Origin: Sedimentitalea sp041224545
Lineage (GTDB): Bacteria; Pseudomonadota; Alphaproteobacteria; Rhodobacterales; Rhodobacteraceae
Assembly: GCF_041224545.1 (NCBI RefSeq)
Contig: NZ_JBGFGP010000162.1
Coordinates: 1-64,000 of the forward strand
Direction: 5' to 3'
DNA length: 64,000 nt
Shown here: piece after piece, positions 34,505 through 42,763 of the stretch
Position numbering within the stretch: the stretch's first letter is position 1
Layout: the number at the start of each line of letters is the position of its first letter
The notes under the pieces: model-generated
Seen by the model: only the letters and a program-made list of their open reading frames with translations
Told to the model about the DNA's origin: nothing
Database searches by the model: none
Program-made: the position numbers and the translations under genes

Positions 34505-34535
34505 TGTGATCACAGCTATGCGAGGCGTGATCACA
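34505..34535. promoter_or_regulatory. Paired GTGATCAC palindromes upstream of sdhC
   Basis: TGTGATCACA at 34505-34514 and CGTGATCACA at 34526-34535 have centres 21 bases apart, the same geometry as the pair upstream of sucC. They lie about 120 bases before the sdhC ATG, in the only gap large enough for the sdh promoter. Control of both TCA operons by one regulator is the simplest reading. Confidence 0.75.
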
Positions 34536-34551
34536 AGTTTGCGCTAAACTG

Positions 34552-34576
34552 AAAAACCGCGCCAAAAAACCGCGCC
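34552..34576. repeat. Short tandem repeat in the sdhC leader
   Basis: AAAAACCGCGCC occurs at 34552-34563 and again at 34565-34576, a 13-base period, just downstream of the palindrome pair. It may be part of the promoter or a second protein-binding site. The role is not visible from sequence. Confidence 0.45.
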
Positions 34577-34651
34577 TAATCATGCCGTGTATGGGTGACA
34601 GCGGGAAAAAAAGGTTTAAAAACGGGCAAAAGCATCTGCAAAGGACCCGCC

Positions 34652-35041
34652 ATGGCTGACGTCAATCGGGGCAATCGCCCGCTATCTCCGTTTATGATCG
34701 GGCAATATTACCGCCCACAGATGACCTCGATCTCATCCATCATGGTGCGCATCACCGGGATCGCATCGCTGGGTACGGCGTTTCTGATCGTGCTCTGGCT
34801 GCTGACGGCGGCGACATCCGAGAGCGCGTTCGCCGTGGTTGACGGCCTGTTGCGCAGTGTCGTTGGCGATATCGTGATGCTGCTGGCAACATGGGCGATC
34901 TGGTATCATGTTCTGGGGCGCCTCCGTCATGTCATCTGGGATTTCGGATATCTGCTGGAAGTCGGCGTGTCCGAGCGCATGGGCCTTGGCATGTTCATCG
35001 GAGCCACGGTGCTGACAATCATTACGGCGATCGCGGTGTAA
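34652..35041 (+). CDS. sdhC: Succinate dehydrogenase cytochrome b556 subunit
   Basis: Membrane anchor of complex II with three transmembrane helices in 129 residues. It shows the family opening RPLSPFMIGQYYRPQMTSI and the haem-binding HVLGRLRHVIWDFGY. An AAAGGA site precedes ATG 34652; the longer open frame upstream runs through the leader. First gene of the sdh operon. Confidence 0.93.
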   Translation: MADVNRGNRPLSPFMIGQYYRPQMTSISSIMVRITGIASLGTAFLIVLWLLTAATSESAFAVVDGLLRSVVGDIVMLLATWAIWYHVLGRLRHVIWDFGYLLEVGVSERMGLGMFIGATVLTIITAIAV

Positions 35042-35052
35042 GGAGAGTGACC

Positions 35053-35424
35053 ATGAGATATCTTACCGACCGCAAACGCGCCGAAGGACTGGGATCATCG
35101 CGGCACGGAACCGACCATCACTGGCAGATGCTGGTCAGTTCCATCCTGCTTTGCGTTCTTGTGCCGCCGTTCATCTTTACCTTCGGTATCGGTCTTGGTG
35201 GTACGCATGAAGAGGTGATCGCCTATTTTGGGCGGCCATTCCCGGCCATCCTGACGGCGCTGACGCTGATCGTGGGGATCAACCACCTCAAATACGAGGC
35301 GCAGGAAGCGATCGAGGATTACATGGGCGGAACAGCGGCCAAACTGGCCTATATCGCCGTGGGTGCCTTTGCCTACACACTTATCGCAGCGGGCCTCTTC
35401 GCTCTTGTCAAAATCGCGCTCTGA
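35053..35424 (+). CDS. sdhD: Succinate dehydrogenase membrane anchor subunit
   Basis: A 123-residue second membrane subunit of complex II with three hydrophobic segments, HHWQMLVSSILL near the first helix and NHLKYEAQEAIEDY before the last. AGGAGAG lies just before ATG 35053. It follows sdhC by 11 bases and precedes sdhA by 23. Confidence 0.92.
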   Translation: MRYLTDRKRAEGLGSSRHGTDHHWQMLVSSILLCVLVPPFIFTFGIGLGGTHEEVIAYFGRPFPAILTALTLIVGINHLKYEAQEAIEDYMGGTAAKLAYIAVGAFAYTLIAAGLFALVKIAL

Positions 35425-35447
35425 GGCGCGCCAGGGATTAAACGAAC

Positions 35448-37256
35448 ATGACTGCAACATACGAATACGAGACGCATGAATATGACGTCGTGGTCGTCGG
35501 AGCAGGGGGCGCGGGCCTTCGCGCGACCCTGGGCATGGCAGAACAGGGCCTTCGGACCGCCTGTGTAACCAAGGTTTTCCCGACGCGGTCGCACACGGTT
35601 GCTGCGCAGGGTGGGATTGCGGCTTCGCTTTCCAACATGGGCCCCGACAACTGGCAGTGGCACATGTATGACACGGTCAAGGGATCGGATTGGCTGGGCG
35701 ACACGGACGCGATGGAGTACCTGGCGCGCGAGGCCCCCAAGGCGGTGTATGAGCTTGAGCATTACGGCGTGCCCTTCAGCCGCACCGAAGAGGGGAAGAT
35801 TTACCAGCGGCCCTTTGGGGGGCACACGACCGAGTTCGGCGACGGTCCTCCGGTGCAACGGACCTGCGCCGCCGCGGACAGGACCGGTCACGCGATCCTG
35901 CATACGCTTTACGGACAGAGCCTCAAGAACAATGCGGAATTCTACGTCGAGTATTTCGCCATCGACCTGATCATGACCGAAGACGGTGCCTGTCAGGGGG
36001 TGGTCTGCTGGAAACTCGACGACGGGACGATGCACGTGTTCAGCGCCAAGATGGTGGTTCTGGCCACGGGTGGCTATGGCCGCGCCTATTTCAGTGCCAC
36101 GTCGGCGCATACCTGCACCGGCGATGGCGGTGGCATGGTGGCCCGCGCCGGACTGCCCTTGCAGGATATGGAATTCGTCCAGTTCCACCCCACCGGTATC
36201 TACGGTTCCGGCTGTCTGATTACCGAAGGCGCACGCGGTGAGGGCGGCTACCTGACCAACTCGGAAGGCGAGCGGTTCATGGAGCGCTATGCCCCGCAAT
36301 ACAAGGACCTCGCCCCGCGCGATTATGTCAGCCGGTCGATGACCATGGAAATCCGAGAGGGCAGGGGGGTTGGTGCCGAAGGCGACCATATACACCTGAA
36401 CCTGTCGCACCTGCCGCCGGAAGCGCTGGCGGAACGGCTACCGGGCATCTCGGAGAGCGCCAGGATTTTTGCCGGGGTCGACGTCACCAAGGAACCGATC
36501 CCGGTCATTCCGACGGTGCATTATAACATGGGCGGCATTCCCACCAACTATTGGGGTGAAGTGCTCAACCCGACCGCAGAGGATCAGAACGCCGTGGTGC
36601 CGGGTCTGATGGCGGTTGGTGAAGCGGGATGCGCCTCGGTACACGGGGCCAACCGCCTGGGCTCGAATTCGCTGATCGACCTGGTTGTGTTCGGTCGGGC
36701 TGCCGCCATTCGTGCCGGCAAGGTTGTTGATCCGTCCAAGGCCAATGCCGCGCTGAACCAGGCGTCGATCGATGCCGCCTTTGATCGGTTCGATACGCTG
36801 CGCAACGCGCAGGGTGCGGTTCCGACTGCCGAATTGCGCCTTGAGATGCAGAAATGCATGCAGGCCGATGCCGCCGTGTTCCGCACGTCCAAGACACTCG
36901 CCGAAGGTGTCAAGCGCATGGACGAGGTCGCGGCCAAGATGTCGGACCTGCGTGTCACGGATCGCAGCCTTGTGTGGAACAGCGACCTCATGGAGACGCT
37001 GGAACTGACCAACCTGATGCCGAACGCGCTGGCCACGATCACCGGCGCAGAGGCACGTCACGAGAGCCGGGGAGCGCACGCGCATGAAGATTTCCCGGAT
37101 CGTAACGATGACGACTGGCGGGTTCACACGATCAGCCGGGTGAACGGACGAAACGTGGACTTGTCCTATCGTCCCGTGGTTGTCGATCCGCTGTCCACGG
37201 AAGCCGAGGGTGGCATCAGTCTCAAGAAGATCGCGCCCAAAGCCCGGACGTTCTAG
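35448..37256 (+). CDS. sdhA: Succinate dehydrogenase flavoprotein subunit
   Basis: Catalytic subunit that oxidises succinate to fumarate using covalently bound FAD. The 602-residue protein has the dinucleotide fold VVGAGGAGLRA, the FAD-linking His in SHTVAAQGGI, HTCTGDGGG and the active-site region with the REGRG arginine. Length is normal. Unusually, two unrelated genes separate it from sdhB. Confidence 0.96.
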   Translation: MTATYEYETHEYDVVVVGAGGAGLRATLGMAEQGLRTACVTKVFPTRSHTVAAQGGIAASLSNMGPDNWQWHMYDTVKGSDWLGDTDAMEYLAREAPKAVYELEHYGVPFSRTEEGKIYQRPFGGHTTEFGDGPPVQRTCAAADRTGHAILHTLYGQSLKNNAEFYVEYFAIDLIMTEDGACQGVVCWKLDDGTMHVFSAKMVVLATGGYGRAYFSATSAHTCTGDGGGMVARAGLPLQDMEFVQFHPTGIYGSGCLITEGARGEGGYLTNSEGERFMERYAPQYKDLAPRDYVSRSMTMEIREGRGVGAEGDHIHLNLSHLPPEALAERLPGISESARIFAGVDVTKEPIPVIPTVHYNMGGIPTNYWGEVLNPTAEDQNAVVPGLMAVGEAGCASVHGANRLGSNSLIDLVVFGRAAAIRAGKVVDPSKANAALNQASIDAAFDRFDTLRNAQGAVPTAELRLEMQKCMQADAAVFRTSKTLAEGVKRMDEVAAKMSDLRVTDRSLVWNSDLMETLELTNLMPNALATITGAEARHESRGAHAHEDFPDRNDDDWRVHTISRVNGRNVDLSYRPVVVDPLSTEAEGGISLKKIAPKARTF

Positions 37257-37271
37257 GGCGGAGCAAGGGCT

Positions 37272-38093
37272 TTGGAAACGGGACCAGACAGCAGCACGGC
37301 CAAGCGCCTGATCATCCATTGTGGTGTTCAGAAAACCGGTTCGACGTCGTTGCAGAATTTTCTGGGCCGCAACCGTGACAAACTGGCCGGGCGGCTCGCG
37401 ATACTGACGCCTGTCAAGGGTTCGGCGACGCGCGATCTGGGCAATGCGGCAATGCGGTTCAGCCTGCGACCGTCCGACAAGCGGATGAGGCGCTTACGTG
37501 AATGCGCAATCCTTCTGCGCGATGCGATATTGCGGCAGGACGCGGGCACGGTGCTGCTCAGCCACGAGAATCTGCTGGGCGCAATGCCGGGAAATGGCGG
37601 TACGGTATCGCTCTATCCGCAACTCGAGCCCATCGTCGATGCGCTTGAGCGTGCGTTCGCGCCACTACGTCCCGATTACGCAATCTACACCCGCGGTATG
37701 GCTGAATGGAAACGCAGCGTGCATGGTCAGGCGATCCGTTCCGATGGTTACACCGGGACGCTCGCCGAATTCCTTTCCGAGACCGAAGCATGCAGCGACT
37801 GGAGCGATGTGCAGCGTCGCCTGGAACTGGCAGTCGGTCCGACCCGCGCAAGGTTGTTTAGTATCGAGGATGAACCGACGCCCGAGCGTCCGGGCCAACA
37901 ACTCCTGCATCATGCGGGGCTGACCGCAACAGAGATCGCGGCGCTGAGCCCGGCACCCGGACGCAGAAAGGTCCGCATGAACACCGGCAGTGTCGAATTC
38001 CAGCGTCTTGTGAATCAACTCAAGATCGACCGCGCTGCGCGGCGGGCGATCAGCGAATTGATCGCTGGAAATCAGGGGCTGTTCGCGTCTTGA
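37272..38093 (+). CDS. Sulfotransferase-like protein
   Basis: A 273-residue cytoplasmic protein with an N-terminal P-loop IIHCGVQKTGSTSLQNFL, which matches the 5'-phosphosulfate-binding loop of PAPS-dependent sulfotransferases, and a later LLSHENLLG segment where such enzymes bind the 3'-phosphate. Substrates of these bacterial members are often surface glycans or lipids. The start is TTG 37272 with GGAGCAAGG upstream. It lies 15 bases behind sdhA and overlaps the FkbM gene by four bases (TTGA), so the two work in one transcript with the sdh genes. Confidence 0.75.
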   Translation: METGPDSSTAKRLIIHCGVQKTGSTSLQNFLGRNRDKLAGRLAILTPVKGSATRDLGNAAMRFSLRPSDKRMRRLRECAILLRDAILRQDAGTVLLSHENLLGAMPGNGGTVSLYPQLEPIVDALERAFAPLRPDYAIYTRGMAEWKRSVHGQAIRSDGYTGTLAEFLSETEACSDWSDVQRRLELAVGPTRARLFSIEDEPTPERPGQQLLHHAGLTATEIAALSPAPGRRKVRMNTGSVEFQRLVNQLKIDRAARRAISELIAGNQGLFAS

Positions 38094-38806
38094 CGGCAAT
38101 CAGCGATTATATGTTCCGCAAGGCGCTGCGGCAACGCGGTCTGGTGGCGGTCCCCGACAAGGGGCGGCAGGAGGATTATCTGCATGGCTTTGGAGCCGAA
38201 ACCGATGTGATTGTCGATGTCGGGGTGCATACCGGTACGCCGCAGCTTTACCGCGCCTTTCCCGACCGGAAATTCGTGCTGATCGATCCGCGGCTCGAGG
38301 CCGAAGCCGAGACCATCGCGAATGGCGCGCCCAAAGATTTCGATTTTCACGCCTGCGCCGTCGGCGCGGTTTCAGGCCGGATGGACCTGCGGATCCCCGT
38401 CATGCGCAAGGGCAGAAACCCCGCCAGGGCAGGGTTCAAGCCGATTGCGGGTCCGATGGCAAAAGGTGTCACAGGCTATGACATATGCACGGTTCCGGTG
38501 GTGCCGCTGGATCACATCATGGCGAATTATCCCGGACGGGTCGGCCTCAAGATCGACACCGAGGGCTTCGAACTCGAGGTCTTGCAGGGCGCGGCCCAGA
38601 CGCTGCTGCGCTGCGACTTTGTGATTCTGGAACTGTCGCTGACCAATCGGTTTGAGGACATCGCCCCGCCCAGCCGGGTGATGTCCGAACTTGCCGGGGC
38701 GGGGCTCGAGCTTCGAGATATCCTGCGCAGTACCGGTGATGGCAGGGGGGGCGCACGGCCCCGCTTGCTTGACGTCCTGTTCACACGATGGGAGGTGCGA
38801 AACTGA
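38090..38806 (+). CDS. FkbM-family methyltransferase
   Basis: A 238-residue S-adenosylmethionine-dependent methyltransferase: VIVDVGVHTGTPQLY forms the cofactor loop, and GLKIDTEGFELEVLQGA is the FkbM hallmark. Relatives methylate sugar hydroxyls in glycans and natural products. Start TTG 38090 overlaps the preceding stop. A glycan-modifying pair with the sulfotransferase-like protein is a reasonable guess but is not shown. Confidence 0.85.
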   Translation: MTAISDYMFRKALRQRGLVAVPDKGRQEDYLHGFGAETDVIVDVGVHTGTPQLYRAFPDRKFVLIDPRLEAEAETIANGAPKDFDFHACAVGAVSGRMDLRIPVMRKGRNPARAGFKPIAGPMAKGVTGYDICTVPVVPLDHIMANYPGRVGLKIDTEGFELEVLQGAAQTLLRCDFVILELSLTNRFEDIAPPSRVMSELAGAGLELRDILRSTGDGRGGARPRLLDVLFTRWEVRN

Positions 38807-38879
38807 TGCACCGGCCCGCACCCACATACACGTGGTCCGAACCGCCACACCCAACTTTCCGACCAGTGAGGTATTTGCA

Positions 38880-39659
38880 ATGGTCCAACTGACGCTCCCC
38901 AAGAACAGCCGAATCACCACCGGCAAGACCTGGCCAAAGCCCGAGGGCGCCACGAATGTGCGCAAGTTCCAGATCTATCGCTGGACCCCGGATGACGGGC
39001 AGAACCCGCGCGTGGACACCTATTTCCTTGATATGGACAAATGCGGCCCGATGGTTCTGGACGCGCTGATCAAGATCAAGAACGAGGTGGATCCGACACT
39101 GACATTCCGCCGCTCCTGCCGCGAGGGGATTTGCGGATCATGTGCGATGAACATCGACGGTATCAACACGCTCGCCTGCATCTACGGGTTGGATGAGATC
39201 AAGGGTGACGTGCGCATCTATCCGCTGCCGCACATGCCGGTGGTCAAGGACCTGATCCCCGACCTCACCCATTTCTACGCCCAGCATGCGAGCATCATGC
39301 CGTGGCTCGAAACCAAGACCAACCGCCCGGCCAAGGAATGGAAGCAGTCCATCGAGGATCGCAAGAAACTGGACGGTCTCTATGAATGCGTGATGTGCGC
39401 GTCATGTTCCACATCCTGCCCGTCCTACTGGTGGAACGGCGATCGTTACCTTGGCCCTGCGGCGCTGCTGCACGCCTATCGCTGGATCATCGACAGCCGT
39501 GACGAGGCAACGGGCGAACGGTTGGACGAGCTTGAAGACCCGTACAAGCTCTATCGCTGCCACACGATCATGAACTGCGCCAAGACCTGCCCCAAGGGCC
39601 TGAACCCGGCCAAGGCGATTGCCGAGATCAAGCACATGATGATCGAGCGTTCGGTCTGA
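38880..39659 (+). CDS. sdhB: Succinate dehydrogenase iron-sulfur subunit
   Basis: Carries electrons from SdhA to quinone through three clusters. The 259-residue protein has the [2Fe-2S] ligands in CREGICGSC and a later Cys, the [4Fe-4S] motif CVMCASCSTSCP and the [3Fe-4S] region CHTIMNCAKTCPKGL. I start at ATG 38880 (MVQLTLPKN); the frame upstream belongs to the FkbM gene region. It closes the sdh operon. Confidence 0.96.
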   Translation: MVQLTLPKNSRITTGKTWPKPEGATNVRKFQIYRWTPDDGQNPRVDTYFLDMDKCGPMVLDALIKIKNEVDPTLTFRRSCREGICGSCAMNIDGINTLACIYGLDEIKGDVRIYPLPHMPVVKDLIPDLTHFYAQHASIMPWLETKTNRPAKEWKQSIEDRKKLDGLYECVMCASCSTSCPSYWWNGDRYLGPAALLHAYRWIIDSRDEATGERLDELEDPYKLYRCHTIMNCAKTCPKGLNPAKAIAEIKHMMIERSV

Positions 39660-40009
39660 TCGTTCACCCGGCTGGCGAACGCGGCGTAAGCACCGGAAAC
39701 GGGTCTTGCTGCATCGCGTTCTCTGGCGGCTTTGACGAAGCAGCCGGTGGGTCGCGCACCACCTGGTGGGCAGGCCTGCGGCCTGTTGGAAGGCCGATTG
39801 GCGATCTGTCGCATCTCCAATCCGGCGCCGCTTTTCGTGACTGGCCAGTGTCGGCAATCAGATGTGTACCGGGTGTTTTCCGCTGCTGTCCGGGCCGAGC
39901 GTCGTGACGTCGGGTCGTGCATGACGGAATTGTAAAAACGTCGGATGCAAATCACGGTCATCGGTACTAGGTTGCGGTCAGGGAGGGCATGAAACTCTCG
40001 GAGAAATCC
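39660..40009. other. Intergenic stretch after sdhB
   Basis: No gene is supported here. There is a small perfect hairpin (CAGGCC-TGC-GGCCTG near 39771-39785) without a U-tract, which could slow decay or transcription. The end nearest 40010 presumably holds the promoter of the 49-residue gene. Confidence 0.45.
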
Positions 40010-40159
40010 ATGAATACGCCCAAGAAAACACCGAATCCCACGGCGCGCGAAGCTCTCGAAATCCTGGAACAGGCTTTTGCATATTATTTCCCTGAACCCG
40101 CACTCATGGACGAAGAAACCGGTCGGGTCGAGTATTTTGAATATGCGCCTGCGGCGTGA
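40010..40159 (+). CDS. Small acidic hypothetical protein (49 aa)
   Basis: The peptide opens MNTPKKTPNPTAREALEILE and continues QAFAYYFPEPALMDEETG to a short acidic, Tyr-rich end. Composition and lack of stops look like a real small protein. CGGAG lies seven bases before ATG 40010; an in-frame ATG at 39989 sits too close to its GGGAGG. I do not recognise a named family. Confidence 0.55.
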   Translation: MNTPKKTPNPTAREALEILEQAFAYYFPEPALMDEETGRVEYFEYAPAA

Positions 40160-40201
40160 GCACAATCACCGGTTCCGCAGATTGACCGGCAGGGCGGCGC
40201 G

Positions 40202-40408
40202 ATGCTGATCCTGCTGGTTTTCCTGCTGATCGGTGTCGCAGCCTATTTCACATGGCGCTGGCGCAGCTCGACCGTGACGCGGCAGTGCCGGTGGCGGGCT
40301 GATCGGTCCGTGGCTGCGGATTATTATCGCTGTCTCGCCTGCGGAGGCCACATGCGTACCGGAACCGATCGTGCGCCCCGCGTGTGCATGGCGCGCGCGT
40401 CAAGCTGA
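40202..40408 (+). CDS. Small membrane protein with a C-terminal cysteine cluster
   Basis: A 68-residue protein with one N-terminal membrane helix (LILLVFLLIGVAAYFTW) followed by TRQCRWRADRS and YRCLACGGHM, then a final cysteine. The CxxC and the flanking cysteines resemble a small zinc ribbon. I recall similar helix-plus-ribbon proteins in Rhodobacteraceae, all without known function. Confidence 0.6.
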   Translation: MLILLVFLLIGVAAYFTWRWRSSTVTRQCRWRADRSVAADYYRCLACGGHMRTGTDRAPRVCMARASS

Positions 40409-40617
40409 TCCGCGTCAGTTCCTCAGGCCGAAAAAGAAAATTCGGATCCGAGCATTTTTCCTCTTGATCGGAATCGCGTTTGGCACGATATGCGGCTTCA
40501 AGACGCCAACGCACGCGCCTCTGTCCCAAGGGCTCATCCCCCATGGTTACGTAGCGACGGTAACGTCTCTGAATGGAAGTGAGCGGTCATATATGGCCGG
40601 GTCTGTTGGAGATGACC

Positions 40618-41802
40618 ATGAACGCTATCGTAACCGACATGTCGGCTGCCTCTCGTATTGCGCCCGCAGTTTTTCCCGAAAACCGTATCGAGTCTTTCCT
40701 CAAGACAGTCCGGTTTGATCGTCCCACCCTGGTTCTGGATCTCCAAGCTGTTGCGCGTCAGTATCACGCGCTCAAGGCGGGGCTGGGGCGTGCGCATATT
40801 CACTATGCGGTCAAGGCCAACCCGCAGCGCGAAATCATCGAGACGCTGGTGGAACTCGGATCGGGATTTGACGCGGCATCCCGCGCGGAAATCGAATTGT
40901 GCCTCAGCCTCGGGGCGGATCCGGATCACATCTCATTTGGAAATACCGTCAAACGTGCCTCCGATATCGCATTTGCACACCATGTCGGTGTGACCCTCTT
41001 CGCGGCCGATGCCGAGGAAGAGCTGGAAAAGATCGCCGAATTCGCACCGGGAAGCCGGGTCTACATCCGTTTGATCGTGGATGCGTCCGAGGCCGACTGG
41101 CCGCTGTCCCGCAAATTCGGCTGTGCGCGCGACAAGGCAATCAAGCTGCTGGATATGGCACTTGAACTGGGCTTGTCGCCTGTCGGTTTCTCGTTCCACG
41201 TGGGCAGCCAGACCCGACGTGCCGAGATGTGGACGGCGACGCTGGATCAGGTCGCCCAGATCTGGGCCGAAGCAAAGGCGGCGGGCCACGACCTGAGCCT
41301 GCTGAACATCGGCGGCGGTTTCCCGGCCCATTACGACGAGGAAATCGAGGCGCCAACACCCTATGCCGCCAAGGTGATCGACCTGATCGCGGACCGCTTT
41401 GGCGACGTTCCGCAGATCATGGCGGAACCGGGCCGCGGCATGGTTGCCGAGGCGGGCATGATCGCCGCCGAGGTGTTGCTGGTGTCCAGGAAATCGGACG
41501 ATGACATGTTCCGCTGGGTGTATCTCGATATCGGTAAGTTCTCGGGGCTGGCCGAGACCATGGACGAGTCGATCCGCTATCAGTTCATCACCGATCGCGA
41601 CCACGAAGAAACCGGTCCCTGCATTCTCGCCGGACCCTCCTGCGACAGCGCCGACGTGCTTTATGAAAAACGCCCGGTTGCGCTGCCGTTGGGTCTGCGC
41701 GCGGGTGACCGGTTTATCATCCGCAGTTGCGGGGCGTACACGTCGACCTATGCGTCGATCGGTTTCAACGGCTTTCCGCCACTGGATGTCGTGGTGATCT
41801 GA
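40618..41802 (+). CDS. Ornithine decarboxylase (fold type III)
   Basis: A 394-residue PLP enzyme of the eukaryotic-like ornithine/lysine decarboxylase group, which makes putrescine (or cadaverine). It shows the PLP lysine K66 in HYAVKANPQ, FHVGSQ, the glycine loop NIGGGFPAHY, EPGRGMVAEA, and the catalytic cysteine in GPSCDSADVLY. GGAG precedes ATG 40618. Specificity for ornithine over lysine cannot be settled by eye. It runs towards the DUF1989 gene. Confidence 0.9.
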   Translation: MNAIVTDMSAASRIAPAVFPENRIESFLKTVRFDRPTLVLDLQAVARQYHALKAGLGRAHIHYAVKANPQREIIETLVELGSGFDAASRAEIELCLSLGADPDHISFGNTVKRASDIAFAHHVGVTLFAADAEEELEKIAEFAPGSRVYIRLIVDASEADWPLSRKFGCARDKAIKLLDMALELGLSPVGFSFHVGSQTRRAEMWTATLDQVAQIWAEAKAAGHDLSLLNIGGGFPAHYDEEIEAPTPYAAKVIDLIADRFGDVPQIMAEPGRGMVAEAGMIAAEVLLVSRKSDDDMFRWVYLDIGKFSGLAETMDESIRYQFITDRDHEETGPCILAGPSCDSADVLYEKRPVALPLGLRAGDRFIIRSCGAYTSTYASIGFNGFPPLDVVVI

Positions 41803-41847
41803 TCTCCGACCGGGAGGAGGGGGCAGGGGCTTTCCCTGTCCGGCATT

Positions 41848-41887
41848 CTGGCGCACTGTCATGGGAAAGGCCCAAGGAGTGCGCCAG
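41848..41887 (+). promoter_or_regulatory. Hairpin abutting the DUF1989 start codon
   Basis: CTGGCGCACT (41848-41857) and its exact complement AGTGCGCCAG (41878-41887) flank a 20-base loop in which TGGG and CCCA can also pair. The right arm ends at the base before ATG 41888, and the AAGGAG ribosome-binding site spans the loop-arm junction. Folding would hide the initiation site, so translational control or an operator function is likely, but it is untested. Confidence 0.65.
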
Positions 41888-42736
41888 ATGCCATTCGATC
41901 CTCCTGCCGATGCCGAGGCGCGCCGCGCCGTCGCCCCGGTAATCTGCTACCCTCCAGACACGCTGCCGGCACCTGATCTTGCCCGCTATGCGACCGTGCG
42001 CAACAACGCGCGCAAAATCGGCGAGATTTTGGCGCCGCCGCGAGAGGCTGCTTGTTTTGAGGTTCCTGCGGGACATTTTTTTCGGATCAGCTCTGTCGAG
42101 GGTCCGCAGGTTGGCGATCTCAACCTGTGGAACGCGGCAAATATTGATGAACGATTCTATTCCGGCAAGACGCGCGCTCTGCATGGCACCCACGTAAGCA
42201 CCGGGCAGCGGTTGTGGAGCAGCTTTCCCTATCTGCGCCCGATGGCTACGATCGTGGCCGATACGCTGGACTGGTATGGCAAGGACAGCTTTGGCGGTTC
42301 AGTCCATGACGTGATCGGAACCCGGTGCGATCCGTATACCGGTAATCTGTTGGCGGGCGGGCAATATCATCATTGCTGCCACTCCAACCTGGTGCGCGCG
42401 CTGGCGGACCACAGGGGCCTGACACTTGACGAGGCCGAGCCCCATGTGCACGATGTACTGAACGTGTTCATGTGCACCGGCTTTACCCGCGATACCGGGC
42501 AGTATTTCATGAAGGCCAGCCCGGTGCGGCCGGGCGACTATCTGGAGCTCTTTGCGGAAATCGACCTCCTGGGTGGGCTGAGTGCCTGTCCGGGCGGCGA
42601 TTGCAGTGCCGAACACTCCAGTGACACGGCGGTGTGCCATCCGCTGCTGGTCGAGATTTTCGAACCGCTGGATGGTGATCTGGCAGGTTGGAACAGTCCC
42701 GGGATCAACGATTATGACAGAAGCCACGGTCGCTGA
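41888..42736 (+). CDS. DUF1989 (urea-carboxylase-associated-like) protein
   Basis: A 282-residue cytoplasmic protein of the DUF1989 family, with metal-binding-looking clusters GTRCDPYT, YHHCCHSN and CPGGDCS. Members often neighbour urea carboxylase, guanidine or amino-acid catabolism genes; here the neighbour is ornithine decarboxylase. I start at ATG 41888 because AAGGAG lies eight bases upstream; an ATG at 41861 is in the loop of the preceding hairpin. Its exact reaction is unknown. Confidence 0.85.
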   Translation: MPFDPPADAEARRAVAPVICYPPDTLPAPDLARYATVRNNARKIGEILAPPREAACFEVPAGHFFRISSVEGPQVGDLNLWNAANIDERFYSGKTRALHGTHVSTGQRLWSSFPYLRPMATIVADTLDWYGKDSFGGSVHDVIGTRCDPYTGNLLAGGQYHHCCHSNLVRALADHRGLTLDEAEPHVHDVLNVFMCTGFTRDTGQYFMKASPVRPGDYLELFAEIDLLGGLSACPGGDCSAEHSSDTAVCHPLLVEIFEPLDGDLAGWNSPGINDYDRSHGR

Positions 42737-42763
42737 GCCTGTCGTGGCCGGCGGTGTCAGGGC

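Noticed and set aside
38805..38891. A 28-codon ORF overlapping the sdhB start
   Set aside because: No ribosome-binding site and no coding constraint visible; the region serves as sdhB leader.
39660..40009. Frames after sdhB (for example 39732-39935) as a gene
   Set aside because: Short, without ribosome-binding site or constrained composition.
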